The notes beneath the pieces were generated by a model. That model did not search any database, had not been told where the DNA came from, and was given only the letters and a program-made list of their open reading frames with translations. Of a stretch of 64,000 nucleotides of DNA, positions 32,959 through 41,759 are shown piece by piece; positions within the stretch are counted from its first letter, which is position 1, and each line of letters starts with the position of its first letter. Location: assembly GCF_007860105.1 (NCBI RefSeq), contig NZ_SJPU01000002.1, forward strand, positions 1,539,739 through 1,603,738, written 5' to 3'. The translations under genes were made by a program, and so were the position numbers. The stretch comes from Allorhodopirellula heiligendammensis. Its GTDB lineage: Bacteria; Planctomycetota; Planctomycetia; Pirellulales; Pirellulaceae.

Positions 32959-35055
32959 CTATTCGCTTTGGTCGGTATTTGGATCTGGAACCGGGACTAT
33001 GATTTTATCTCGGAACACGGAGGCTCGAGTCACCATTTCACCGGCTTGTGAGTCAGCAACCATATTGGTGAAGAAACACCGGTTCTCGTGGATGCGAAAA
33101 TCTTGGCTGCCACGAACCAAGATGCCCACGACTTTACCAGTCGTGTCGACAACCACCGATCCGGAATTGCCTCCGTATGCATCGAGGTTGGTCTTCAGCC
33201 ACACCGGGTCAATGCCAACAACTTTCGTCGTCGCGCCAAAAGCCGCCTTGCTGGGTAGCCCGGAGGGATGACCAATCATGCCGATGTTTTGTCCCTCTTG
33301 TGGTTCGAGTTCTGATATCGTCAATGGTGCCGCACCCGGGAAAGTGACAGGGCGATCGAGTTGAATGATCGCGTAATCACCTCCGCTATCGAGTCGATGC
33401 GAAACCACACGCTTCCCGAAATAAACCTGATTGGCATGCAATTTTGATGGGGTGGTGACTGGGTCGCCCTGAGAAATAGTGCCGCTATCGGTGGCGTAGA
33501 AACCAAACACAAATGCAATTTGTTGTGCCTCGTCGTCAGTCGGCTGGCAGCAGTGACCGGCAGTGCAAATGACATCCGGTCCAACAAGGAAACCGCTGCA
33601 CCAACCGCCTAATTTCTGCTCGGAAAATCGCTCGTTTCCGCATGGCGGAAGATCGCTATACTGATAGTCTTGCAAGAACAAATGTTGTTCCTCGCCATCT
33701 TCCATGATGCGAGTTCGCGAAGTGAGTAAGCAGGTACTCGCCGCCAAGCGACGTTCAATCGATTGAGTGTCCAAACGAAGAATGTCGATCCGATCATCAG
33801 GGCCATAGACGATTTTGGGTCCTGACGTTTTGTCGACCAATGAGCCCTCCTCGTAGAACAGTTTTGCGCGATAGCCACGCAGCTGATCGTTGATCAGGTC
33901 TGCCTTTGTGGGCGTTTCCGGCAGACCTGAACGAGGATTTGCCTCGGCCGGTGCAACCGCGTCACTTCGCCGAGGGGAGGGGAAGTATCGCCGATTCGAG
34001 TTGCGAGGGTATTCAGCTTCCCAGTTCTTGAGCTGCTGTGTGAGATGGGGCGCCGTCGACTTGACGGTGAGCGATTCGGCACCCTGGGCTGTGCTGGCGA
34101 CAGCTGGCGTTGGCGTTGCTATTGGGTATAGGTGCCGTAGACCCTCGATGTCTCCAGTGGAGAGGTTTTCGCCACTTCCGATTGGAGTACAGGGGCTGGC
34201 AGTGGAGACATAAAACAAATCTTCAAATCGATACAACATGATCGACTCGCGATCAAAGTTCCCTACCGTGCCCGCCGATGCTGGCAGTTGTCGCAGATTA
34301 TGATCTACCATCTCCCGATTCCAATAATTTGGCCAGCCTGATAGATACGTGTAGATGCCAGGTCGCTTGCCCTGATTGTCTCGTACGAACTGACCTCGCG
34401 GGTCTTCGGTGTTGACGTATCCGGGATCATCGTCCCAGCGGAACTGTGAGTCACAGCCACCGACGGGACTTTGATGTTCGTGCTTGAATGCGATCGCATG
34501 CAGAAACTCATGGCGGACCGTTCTCCGCCAATTCGTAGGCCGCTGGATATGAAACCCTCCCAGGTTTAACGAGCGTTGGTTGGCACGCCCGCCAACGAGG
34601 CCATTGGGACGCCCAATGAATGGAGTGATGCTGTCGCGACCAATCAGGGAGAAGTAGCCTTGCTGGTCGAACGACACACGAATGTCAGCGGTATACTCGA
34701 TGTCAGATGGATCCCATTTTCTGAATTCTCCGCTGGATGAATCGAGTCCAAAATCAAACGTCAGGTTACAGTTGTCTGATATTTGTTTTGTAGCTGCAGC
34801 GATGTCAGCGTGTAGATCCGCTGTGCCGCCGAGAAAAGCGACGGTCACGATTGCATTTTGATCCCATTTCTGAAGATCAGAAACGAAGAACTGGTCACCA
34901 AAACCGCCTACTGCGCCCGAAGCAAAAAATTTATCTCGCGATTCCATTGTTGCCAAAACATCCGTTGGCAAGTTGTCAAGCATGATTGCATCTTGTCCCC
35001 CTGCTTGTTTCGCACTCAATAGTAAAGCTAAACTGCACCAGAATAGGAATCGCAT
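32959..35055 (-). CDS. Astacin-like metalloprotease fused to a trypsin-like serine protease
   Basis: A 698-residue exported protein (signal MRFLFWCSLALLLSAKQAGG). Domain 1 (about 60-315) is a metzincin: zinc motif HEFLHAIAFKH (182-192) continuing EHQSP, and a Met-turn SIMLYRF (271-277), as in astacin-like M12A peptidases. A proline/serine-rich linker (about 315-390) follows. Domain 2 (about 430-690) is trypsin-like, with His501 (CTAGHCC), Asp560 (GGDYAIIQL) and Ser631 (GGNSGSVVVD), plus cysteines likely in disulfides. All catalytic residues of both proteases are present, so both should be active in the periplasm or outside the cell. Confidence 0.88.
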   Translation of the reverse strand: MRFLFWCSLALLLSAKQAGGQDAIMLDNLPTDVLATMESRDKFFASGAVGGFGDQFFVSDLQKWDQNAIVTVAFLGGTADLHADIAAATKQISDNCNLTFDFGLDSSSGEFRKWDPSDIEYTADIRVSFDQQGYFSLIGRDSITPFIGRPNGLVGGRANQRSLNLGGFHIQRPTNWRRTVRHEFLHAIAFKHEHQSPVGGCDSQFRWDDDPGYVNTEDPRGQFVRDNQGKRPGIYTYLSGWPNYWNREMVDHNLRQLPASAGTVGNFDRESIMLYRFEDLFYVSTASPCTPIGSGENLSTGDIEGLRHLYPIATPTPAVASTAQGAESLTVKSTAPHLTQQLKNWEAEYPRNSNRRYFPSPRRSDAVAPAEANPRSGLPETPTKADLINDQLRGYRAKLFYEEGSLVDKTSGPKIVYGPDDRIDILRLDTQSIERRLAASTCLLTSRTRIMEDGEEQHLFLQDYQYSDLPPCGNERFSEQKLGGWCSGFLVGPDVICTAGHCCQPTDDEAQQIAFVFGFYATDSGTISQGDPVTTPSKLHANQVYFGKRVVSHRLDSGGDYAIIQLDRPVTFPGAAPLTISELEPQEGQNIGMIGHPSGLPSKAAFGATTKVVGIDPVWLKTNLDAYGGNSGSVVVDTTGKVVGILVRGSQDFRIHENRCFFTNMVADSQAGEMVTRASVFRDKIIVPVPDPNTDQSE

Positions 35056-35093
35056 AGTTTAAACCTGCCGTTATGTGTTAATCGGACGTGTGA

Positions 35094-36998
35094 CTAGAGG
35101 GTCTTGATAAACTCAATCAGTGCGCTTTTTTCACGCTCATTGAGTGATGTTCCATATTCATGACCACTATTGGCGTTGCCATTTTCCGACGTATGAAACT
35201 CGAATGGCCCTGCGTTGCGATAACCCAGCGTCACGGGGTCAAACTCTGTGGTTCCAACGTTGAATGTGGACGTGCGGGCGGCGGGAGGCTTGAGTAACTC
35301 GGCCATATTCAGTACCGATCCATTATGTAAATATGGAGACGTGCTCCAGACACCATTGAGTGGGCGAGCCTTGTATTGCATCAAACTTTGACCTGAATCG
35401 ATGGGTGCCAACATGAACGACTTGGTGGTCGTGTCGTCGATGGTCAGTTCATCTCGCCAGGGAACGAATGAACGCAAGATTGTGCCGTAGACAAGATGGG
35501 TTAATACTTCACGAGCAGGGACCGTGGCTTGCGGATCACTCGGGAATTTTCCGGCAAACGGTATCGTACGATTGCGCCCCGCCAAGATGCCCACCTTTGC
35601 TTGACGATCTCGCCAATTCTTAGCTGCCATGGGATCGGTCCCCAATGTTCCATTGGGACCGAAAACGAGGTTGATAGGAACGAGGACCTCATTGGCACGC
35701 CGATGCCGGCTGGTTCGGTCGATAATGTCGTGGCATTGGATACAGTTCGCTCTGTAGACAGTTTCACCCTCGGCGGCGAGCGCGTTGTCGAGACCGAACT
35801 CGGAAGGCCACGGTGGCGACCAGAGCTTCGTCACCAGTTCTTCGGCGCGGGCGAGCGCATCAAAGTTAATCGACGAATCATATCCGACGGTCGTTCCCTC
35901 CGTTTTCACTAACCCGAAGACTCCCACCACTTGACCCGCGTTGCGACTGAGAGGCCCGAATCGTGATGAGTTGTCGACCGAACCGTTCCATTGCACGTGA
36001 CGATGCTGCGGGGCGTCCCAGATCTCCGGATAGTTGACCGGTGCGTTGGCGGTCGCAGCATTCCCAGGTTTGTCGATGATTTCAGCGACGGACTGGTTCA
36101 AAATGGCTCCCAGTGCGTCCAGGCGTCCGAAACCGTACGCGGGGTGCTTTTCTGCCGATTGCCTCTGCGTATCATCGCTGAACAGGCGGCCAAAATCATT
36201 GTAGTCGTTGTATCGCTGGCGACGTTGGTAGTCGCTCTGCAACAGATCGAAAATGACCTGAGCCTGAGAGACTCGCAGGGTGTCGCCGCCGGTGAGCTGG
36301 CGAACAAATCGACCAAAGCGAGTCTGCTGATCCAATCGTATCGTCACGTTCGATGTAAACCCGGACAAGTCGGGAGCATCATCAAACGTCAGTTTCAGCG
36401 ATTTTGTCAACGCTGTGAGGAACGACTCCATGTCAGTCATCGCCTGACTGCCGTCGATCCAATACTCGGTTCCTTCGAACGTCATTTTTGACGTATGGCA
36501 GGCTGCGCAGGTTAACTCAATCGCTCGATCACCAGTGAAGCCTACGGGGTAACCCTCGATGTTGCCTTCGTGGGGACGGCGTGGCAGAAAACCAAAACTC
36601 GCGAGATAGTCAGAATCTCGAAACAGACCGACACCATCAGGTTGTTCTAAGATATTAAAGAAGTCGCGGCGCATTAGCGGAGAGCCCTGGCGGAGCGAGT
36701 AGAACTCCACCGCTTCGTCAGCACTCCAATTCTGCTCCAAGAATTTGACGGGCAAGGCTGACCGGGTATATCGATCCGCAGGTGCGATCGACACGAACGC
36801 GGATTTCCCGACGATCATCGCTGTGGGCCTTGATGGATCCGGCGGCGACTTTTGAGGAGGTCCGTCGGCGGTAACCAACGCGGACGCCGAAGACGCTAAG
36901 AAAATCGCCAGCAGCACTCGTCTCGAAGAGAAGAGTTGAGATCGCCAACCCAGTGGCGCGGCAGTCGGTCCAACAGACAGGAAATCGAGGAAAGACAT
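35094..36998 (-). CDS. Exported di-haem cytochrome c (peroxidase/RoxA-like family)
   Basis: A 634-residue protein with a long signal sequence (hydrophobic stretch LLAIFLASSASALVTA, about 29-44). Two c-type haem sites are visible: CAACH (164-168) and CIQCH (419-423). The N-terminal FYSLRQGSPLMRRDFFNILEQ and the central YGFGRLDALGAILN segments resemble di-haem cytochrome c peroxidase-like/rubber-oxygenase-like proteins. The C-terminal YLHNGSVLNMAELL and YGTSLNEREKSALIEFIKTL are typical of this planctomycete group. It is upstream of, and 38 bases from, the astacin-trypsin gene, probably the first gene of the operon. Whether it acts as peroxidase, oxygenase or electron carrier is unknown. Confidence 0.82.
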   Translation of the reverse strand: MSFLDFLSVGPTAAPLGWRSQLFSSRRVLLAIFLASSASALVTADGPPQKSPPDPSRPTAMIVGKSAFVSIAPADRYTRSALPVKFLEQNWSADEAVEFYSLRQGSPLMRRDFFNILEQPDGVGLFRDSDYLASFGFLPRRPHEGNIEGYPVGFTGDRAIELTCAACHTSKMTFEGTEYWIDGSQAMTDMESFLTALTKSLKLTFDDAPDLSGFTSNVTIRLDQQTRFGRFVRQLTGGDTLRVSQAQVIFDLLQSDYQRRQRYNDYNDFGRLFSDDTQRQSAEKHPAYGFGRLDALGAILNQSVAEIIDKPGNAATANAPVNYPEIWDAPQHRHVQWNGSVDNSSRFGPLSRNAGQVVGVFGLVKTEGTTVGYDSSINFDALARAEELVTKLWSPPWPSEFGLDNALAAEGETVYRANCIQCHDIIDRTSRHRRANEVLVPINLVFGPNGTLGTDPMAAKNWRDRQAKVGILAGRNRTIPFAGKFPSDPQATVPAREVLTHLVYGTILRSFVPWRDELTIDDTTTKSFMLAPIDSGQSLMQYKARPLNGVWSTSPYLHNGSVLNMAELLKPPAARTSTFNVGTTEFDPVTLGYRNAGPFEFHTSENGNANSGHEYGTSLNEREKSALIEFIKTL

Positions 36999-37638
36999 GC
37001 TTCCAACTCCTCAGGCTAGAGAACTGAGACAGGCCACTGAGAAAACCAGTCGCCGTGCTACCCCCACCAGATAGGCGGATGTTAAACTACCCACTAGTGT
37101 CTAGTCTTTCGGTGCTACGGTCAACCCCCTCTGCGGCGGAGTGTGTGTTTTTTCTTTGGTGGCTTCCTGTCCCTCGTTCCTCTTGCTGCTGGCGTCTGGG
37201 TATCTTGCACCGCGCATCACGATCGCAACGGGTGAGCAAGCCGTCGAACATCGCTTCAGAATTTCTGAGAGAGGGTTCACCACAGCAACGCTGCTGGGTT
37301 CGCACAATAGCTCCACGGCGCTAATTCAGGGAATGAGCGAAGGTGCACGCTGTTCGATACCCAGCTACATTCGTGGGATCAGTCCTCCGAGACGCTTCAG
37401 ACGATTGAAACGGTGCCGAGCCAGGGTTGGTCAGCGTTCTGAGGAACGCTTGGTTTCCGTGCGATGAACGGTCACGCAAATGATGCGAACTTGATAATGA
37501 CGGGTGGATCGCGCATTGAGAGGGAACGCGACCTCAACTTGATTCGAAATAATCATGCCTAGGGACGCGTCTTCGGGCAATGACCCAAACGGCTGGATTT
37601 GGTTCGAGGTGATACGCCGATATAGTGCGCATCTTCGC
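36999..37638 (-). other. Long intergenic region, 640 bases, no gene supported
   Basis: No frame here reads like a real protein. Notable short elements are the symmetric ACTAG-TGT-CTAGT (37093-37105), about 95 bases upstream of the cytochrome gene and in position to regulate it, and a 7-bp stem hairpin AGCGTTC-TGAG-GAACGCT (37433-37450). One frame at 37141-37467 starts with a hydrophobic stretch but then becomes Arg/Ser-rich, and I do not call it. The region could hide a small RNA. Confidence 0.5.
37093..37105 (-). promoter_or_regulatory. ACTAG-TGT-CTAGT inverted repeat upstream of the cytochrome operon
   Basis: A perfect 5-bp inverted repeat with a 3-base spacer lies about 95 bases upstream of the di-haem cytochrome ATG. 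It has the size and symmetry of a dimeric repressor site. No regulator gene adjoins it. Confidence 0.3.
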
Positions 37639-38577
37639 TCACATCCGGGTGCTCGTGCCTTGAGTGAGGGCCATGAAGGCGGATTCGAGGTCGAGTTCCT
37701 CTTCGGAGAAGCGCCGCAAGCCGATGCCGTTGTCGATCAGGAGTTTAGGCAGTTCGCTGTAGTCGTCGGTGTCACTGTTCAAGATCACCCGCACGGCGTC
37801 GTCGCCGGGCTGGGTGGACTGGACGAGTGGATGGTTTTCGAACAGATCGGCAATCTGCTGCATCTGGTCACGTTGACTGGGTTGGATAATCAACACGGTA
37901 TGTTGACGCACCATGCGGATGACCTCGGTCACCTTGGCATTTTGTTTCAATTCGCCGCGGTCGATGATGCCCACTTTGTTGCAGACGTCCGCGAGCTCCG
38001 GCAGGATGTGGCTGCTGACAATCACAGTTTTACCCATTTCTCCGAGTCGTCTGAGCAGGTTTCGCATCTCGATGCGGGCCCGTGGATCGAGACCGGACAA
38101 GGGTTCGTCGAGCAGTAAGACTTGGGGATCGTGCAGCAGCGTCCGTGCCAGGCCCAGCCGCTGGGTTTGTCCACGTGAGAGCGTGTTGGCGAACGCATCT
38201 CGCTTAAAATCCAGGTCGACGATATCGAGCATCTCATTAACGCGTTTGCGGCGATCGAGCCCGTTGATCCGATACGCGGCGGCAAAAAACTCGAGATACT
38301 CAATGACGGTCATGTCGTCGTAGACGCCGAAGAAGTCGGGCATGTAGCCCACCAGACGGCGGATTTCTTTCGGCTGCGTGTGGACGCTGTGGCCGCACAC
38401 GTAGGCCTCCCCCCAACTCGGTTCAAGCAGGGTGGCAATGATGCGCATCGTCGTGGTTTTGCCTGCCCCGTTGGGGCCGATAAAGCCAAACAGGTCGCCC
38501 GCTTCGAGGTCCAAGTCGATGGCCCGGATGGCGAAGGCATCGCCGTATTTCTTGGTTAAGTCAACGGTTTTGATCAC
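37639..38577 (-). CDS. ABC transporter ATP-binding protein (CcmA/GldA-type)
   Basis: A 312-residue ATPase with Walker A GPNGAGKTTT (about 34-43), Q-loop region GYMPDFFGVYDDMTV, signature LSRGQTQRLGLARTLL, Walker B VLLLDEPLSGLDP and switch VSSHIL. The C-terminal 80 residues form the extension common in ABC-2 type exporters and gliding-motility GldA-like ATPases. It lies downstream of a large membrane protein with an extracytoplasmic GATase-like domain. An ABC-2 permease would be expected next to it but none is in the window. Confidence 0.9.
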   Translation of the reverse strand: MIKTVDLTKKYGDAFAIRAIDLDLEAGDLFGFIGPNGAGKTTTMRIIATLLEPSWGEAYVCGHSVHTQPKEIRRLVGYMPDFFGVYDDMTVIEYLEFFAAAYRINGLDRRKRVNEMLDIVDLDFKRDAFANTLSRGQTQRLGLARTLLHDPQVLLLDEPLSGLDPRARIEMRNLLRRLGEMGKTVIVSSHILPELADVCNKVGIIDRGELKQNAKVTEVIRMVRQHTVLIIQPSQRDQMQQIADLFENHPLVQSTQPGDDAVRVILNSDTDDYSELPKLLIDNGIGLRRFSEEELDLESAFMALTQGTSTRM

Positions 38578-38666
38578 GACGATTCTAGCCGACAGAGAGA
38601 AGATGATTTGAAAACAGGACGGTCGTGGATCTTAAAAAAGATCCTGCGTTGCACATAAATTTGGAG

Positions 38667-41063
38667 CTATTGGTTTGGGTCAGCCTGGCGACGTTCTTCC
38701 TCCACCGGCAGGACGACGCGAACCCAGCTATCGGTTTCGCCAGCCGGTATGATCGTGCCAGCGTCCGTCTCGACGCTCAGTGTCGTCCAGGGGGCGCGGC
38801 ACCGCGCGATCAGGATGCAGCGATCTTCATTGAGCAGATCGGTCCAGTCGAGATGCCCCAGGATTTCGTTCTGCAGCCCTGTGTAGCGAGTTCCTCCCAC
38901 GACATCGTGAAACATCAGCATCTCTGCCAGACGATCGAGTTGGTTCGTCTCGGTGACGTCCCATGCCTCCGTCTGTGAAGAACTTTCCAATGCCCGCTGC
39001 CGCGATAATTGCCAGCGGAAGTTCTTCTGTCGCAGTCGATCGACGTCCGGCACGGTAACCGAGGCGGGAAAACGTGTTGGCAGCAGATACACCCAGTTCT
39101 GATAAATCAGCATCGCGTCGAGTAGGTCGACGTCAAAAGGATTCGTCAACTCGCCTTGGAGAAGTTCGGATCCGCGTCGTCGTTGCACCGGAGACGCCTC
39201 GATATTGGTGCGCAACTGCATCTGCAGTGCCAGCGACTTGCTGCTGCGTGGTGCCAGTTCGAGTGAGCCGATGCGGCTGGTAAGACTTTGCTCCGGCTGA
39301 TCCCGTGGAGCGGTCGCATGTGTATCGAGCCGTGTGATCGGGACATGGATGGGGATGTTCCAAGCATCAATTTGGATGCCTCCCATCTCGCGGCCGGGAG
39401 CGCCGAAGGGACGCAGGACTTGATAGGTCGTGCTTGCGGTGATCGCGGCAAGTGAACTATTGGGTTCTGCCCGAACGCCGACAACTTGAGCTGGATGTGA
39501 ATACAAGTACGACCATCGAAACAGGCGCGAAGTGCGCGTGGAGCTATCAATGTCGAGAAACTCGATCCCGCGTGTTCGTAGCAAGGAATCCCCACCTGTT
39601 GGCCGCAACGAATCGCTGTCGTCTGCGGTGGATTGGCCCGGGGGCTCGGGATCACTGCTGCGCGGTGCCGCTGCCATCACTAACGCGACCGACAATAAAA
39701 TCGCAACGACGGGAAACGTCACCCATCCCAATAGCGGGTTGCCCAATACGCGTCTGACCAGCAGGTAGTCCAGCGGGGCGACCAGAGCAATCAATGCTGC
39801 AATGATCAGGGCAATGATCGAAAAGCCAATGCTGCGTTTGATTGGAAAATGGTCCAGGGCTCGCCGTACTTGGCCAGACAGGTCCGAGTAGCCGCTGATG
39901 CGAAAACTGCTGCCGACCTCGCTGCGTTTCTCACTCAGGAGCTCGCCAGTGAGCTTCGTGACCAAGTCCAGACGCTCTGGCCATTGGTCAAATGGGGCCG
40001 CGTCGAGGTCCGCAGCGACCAGGGTGATTTTTCCCATCCCAGCGGTGTAGCGGATCGCCAGCGGTAGCCCAATCCGCCGCGACGTTCGACCGGCAATTAA
40101 CACCTCACCGACGCGAGACAGAGTCGCTCCACCGGCGCCGATGACTTTGGGGAACTGCCAGGCTTCAAACTCCTGCAAGCGGGTCTGGCTGTTCGTGAAC
40201 GTTTCGAATCCAGAGGGATCCATTGTCACGACAGACGAACTGACAATTTCGTCGGGTAGTAACTCAGACAACCATGGTGCCGCGGGCAGCAGGCTTTTCG
40301 CACTTGCCCCCAACGTAACAAGTAGACGACCGCCCCCACGCACCCAACTCCCGATGGCCTCGCCCTGGGCAGGTGAAAGTTGCTGTAGCACGTCAACTGC
40401 TCCCCCCGTAACAACGATCAAGTCGACACCGGAATAGCCCAGTTCATGATCAGGGGCCGCATCGGCATTGTCGAGCCGAGTGACGGCAACCGACGCAGGG
40501 CGGCCGAGCAGTTCATTAACACCAATCGTGTCGATGTCTAACGGGTCGCCCAAGACCACCACCCAAGGCATGTCAACGGAGATCATGGACGGTCCCTCCG
40601 CCGGCACGCCGACCTCGGGGAAGCGAGTCTTCAGCATCACCTGAAGGCCATCGGCCACGCTCGCTGGATCACGTACGACCGCATCTGGGGGCTGTGAATC
40701 GCTGCGAATGATTAAAGGCGCTGCTTCCGTTCCCGGTATGCAGTAGGCGAAGACCGGCTCATCGCCGTTGTCCGAGGGTTCCGCGATGAACTTCTGCTCA
40801 TACACCACGGCGACCCCATCACCGTCGGTGGTCTGCAGCTCAACGGAGTTACCGACATGAGGTGGCAGTCGCACCGCGGTCCAGTGCCCAGCCCGATAAT
40901 GCCCATCGATGCCCATCAATTCACGTCCCGCATCCGTCAGCAGTCCGGATTCCTGCGCTGTCGAGCTGGTCAGTGCGGACATACCCACTGCCATCATCAC
41001 GCCGAAGCAGCATGATGTCAGCGGGCGGATACATTCCCTGGCTCTCAATGCAGCTCCCTTCAT
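38667..41063 (-). CDS. Large membrane protein with GATase-like extracytoplasmic region
   Basis: A 798-residue protein. It begins with an export signal (about 13-36), then a beta-rich region and a Rossmann-like segment (VDLIVVTGGAVDVLQQLSP followed by WVRGGGRLLVTLG) similar to class I glutamine-amidotransferase-fold domains of GldG/DUF4350-type proteins. One or two membrane helices are clear near the middle (SIIALIIAALIALVAP and VAILLSVALVMAA), then a soluble C-terminal part. No catalytic Cys was recognised. Its ATG overlaps the MazG-like stop (ATGA), and it lies 89 bases upstream of an ABC ATPase. Probably an ABC-associated envelope protein; role unknown. Confidence 0.75.
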   Translation of the reverse strand: MKGAALRARECIRPLTSCCFGVMMAVGMSALTSSTAQESGLLTDAGRELMGIDGHYRAGHWTAVRLPPHVGNSVELQTTDGDGVAVVYEQKFIAEPSDNGDEPVFAYCIPGTEAAPLIIRSDSQPPDAVVRDPASVADGLQVMLKTRFPEVGVPAEGPSMISVDMPWVVVLGDPLDIDTIGVNELLGRPASVAVTRLDNADAAPDHELGYSGVDLIVVTGGAVDVLQQLSPAQGEAIGSWVRGGGRLLVTLGASAKSLLPAAPWLSELLPDEIVSSSVVTMDPSGFETFTNSQTRLQEFEAWQFPKVIGAGGATLSRVGEVLIAGRTSRRIGLPLAIRYTAGMGKITLVAADLDAAPFDQWPERLDLVTKLTGELLSEKRSEVGSSFRISGYSDLSGQVRRALDHFPIKRSIGFSIIALIIAALIALVAPLDYLLVRRVLGNPLLGWVTFPVVAILLSVALVMAAAPRSSDPEPPGQSTADDSDSLRPTGGDSLLRTRGIEFLDIDSSTRTSRLFRWSYLYSHPAQVVGVRAEPNSSLAAITASTTYQVLRPFGAPGREMGGIQIDAWNIPIHVPITRLDTHATAPRDQPEQSLTSRIGSLELAPRSSKSLALQMQLRTNIEASPVQRRRGSELLQGELTNPFDVDLLDAMLIYQNWVYLLPTRFPASVTVPDVDRLRQKNFRWQLSRQRALESSSQTEAWDVTETNQLDRLAEMLMFHDVVGGTRYTGLQNEILGHLDWTDLLNEDRCILIARCRAPWTTLSVETDAGTIIPAGETDSWVRVVLPVEEERRQADPNQ

Positions 41064-41383
41064 GGTTTTTCATCCAGACTGCATTGGCACACGAGGTGCC
41101 GGCATCCGGGGCATCCCTGGCCGTATTTGGCGGACAGCGCTGCGGCTAGATCGACGTCGGCGACATTGGCGATGGTGAACAGCCATGCGATCACGTCGGC
41201 GAACTCCTCTTGAAGATTCTGGCGGTCGTCTCCACGCAATGCCGACGCCAGTTCGCCGACCTCCTCCATCAGCCACATGAACGTGCCGTCGACGCCTCGG
41301 GCGACATCTTTGTCGTAGTACATGCGGCGGATGTGTTGCTGTAAATCCGCGACAGAGAGATCGTTCGGGGGGTTGCCCATCAT
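41060..41383 (-). CDS. MazG-like nucleotide pyrophosphohydrolase
   Basis: A 107-residue all-alpha protein. The metal-binding motif is EEVGE (40-44) followed by EEFADVIAWL (59-68), fitting the EExxE...ExxD pattern of MazG/dUTPase-superfamily pyrophosphatases, which hydrolyse nucleoside triphosphates to monophosphates. The C-terminus carries a compact cysteine group (CPGCRHLVCQC) that might bind a metal. Stop overlaps the start of the following membrane-protein gene (ATGA). It is cytoplasmic and probably a house-cleaning enzyme. Confidence 0.82.
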   Translation of the reverse strand: MMGNPPNDLSVADLQQHIRRMYYDKDVARGVDGTFMWLMEEVGELASALRGDDRQNLQEEFADVIAWLFTIANVADVDLAAALSAKYGQGCPGCRHLVCQCSLDEKP

Positions 41384-41759
41384 AATAATTAATGCAAAGT
41401 CGATAAAAACAGCGTTTTGGGACCAGCAGGAACCCTGTGCTGTTAGAAAATCTATAAAATCCGTGCCGTTGGTGCGATCAGGGTTAGGCGTCAGAAAACG
41501 AACGCTTTAACCTTTTTCTCTAAGAGCCTAATCTAAGGTCGCCGCTTGCGGGGGGAGGCTGCGTCAAATTCCCGGTCAGTCTCCAGGCGTAGGCCAAGGT
41601 TTAATATGTTCGCCACCTGAGAACCACGGCCGAACCCCGTCGATGGTTCAAGCATTGTCTCCAGCATGCCGTGTTTTTAGCCAGATTCTGAGCATTGCTT
41701 CCCGCGGATCGACGGCCCGATCTCGCAATATCATTCATTCCGCAGGCCCCTTGCACTTT
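41384..41759 (+). other. Divergent intergenic region, 376 bases
   Basis: No gene is supported. The stretch 41384-41530 is AT-richer than its surroundings and includes TATAAA-like sequence near 41452, suitable for divergent promoters of the MazG-like operon and the sulfotransferase. The frame of the sulfotransferase is open back to 41643, but that part is not conserved-looking. Confidence 0.5.

Noticed and set aside
31218-36998. Protease set as a cytoplasmic anti-phage abortive-infection system
   Set aside because: All three proteins carry export signals and no sensor, nuclease or defence gene adjoins them, so an extracytoplasmic role fits better.
37141-37467. 108-codon frame with a signal-like start
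   Set aside because: After the hydrophobic N-terminus it turns into Arg/Ser-rich sequence with no recognisable fold, and the GTG start has no ribosome binding site.
37555-38118. 187-codon frame on the plus strand
   Set aside because: Almost entirely antisense to the ABC ATPase gene, which has all its motifs.
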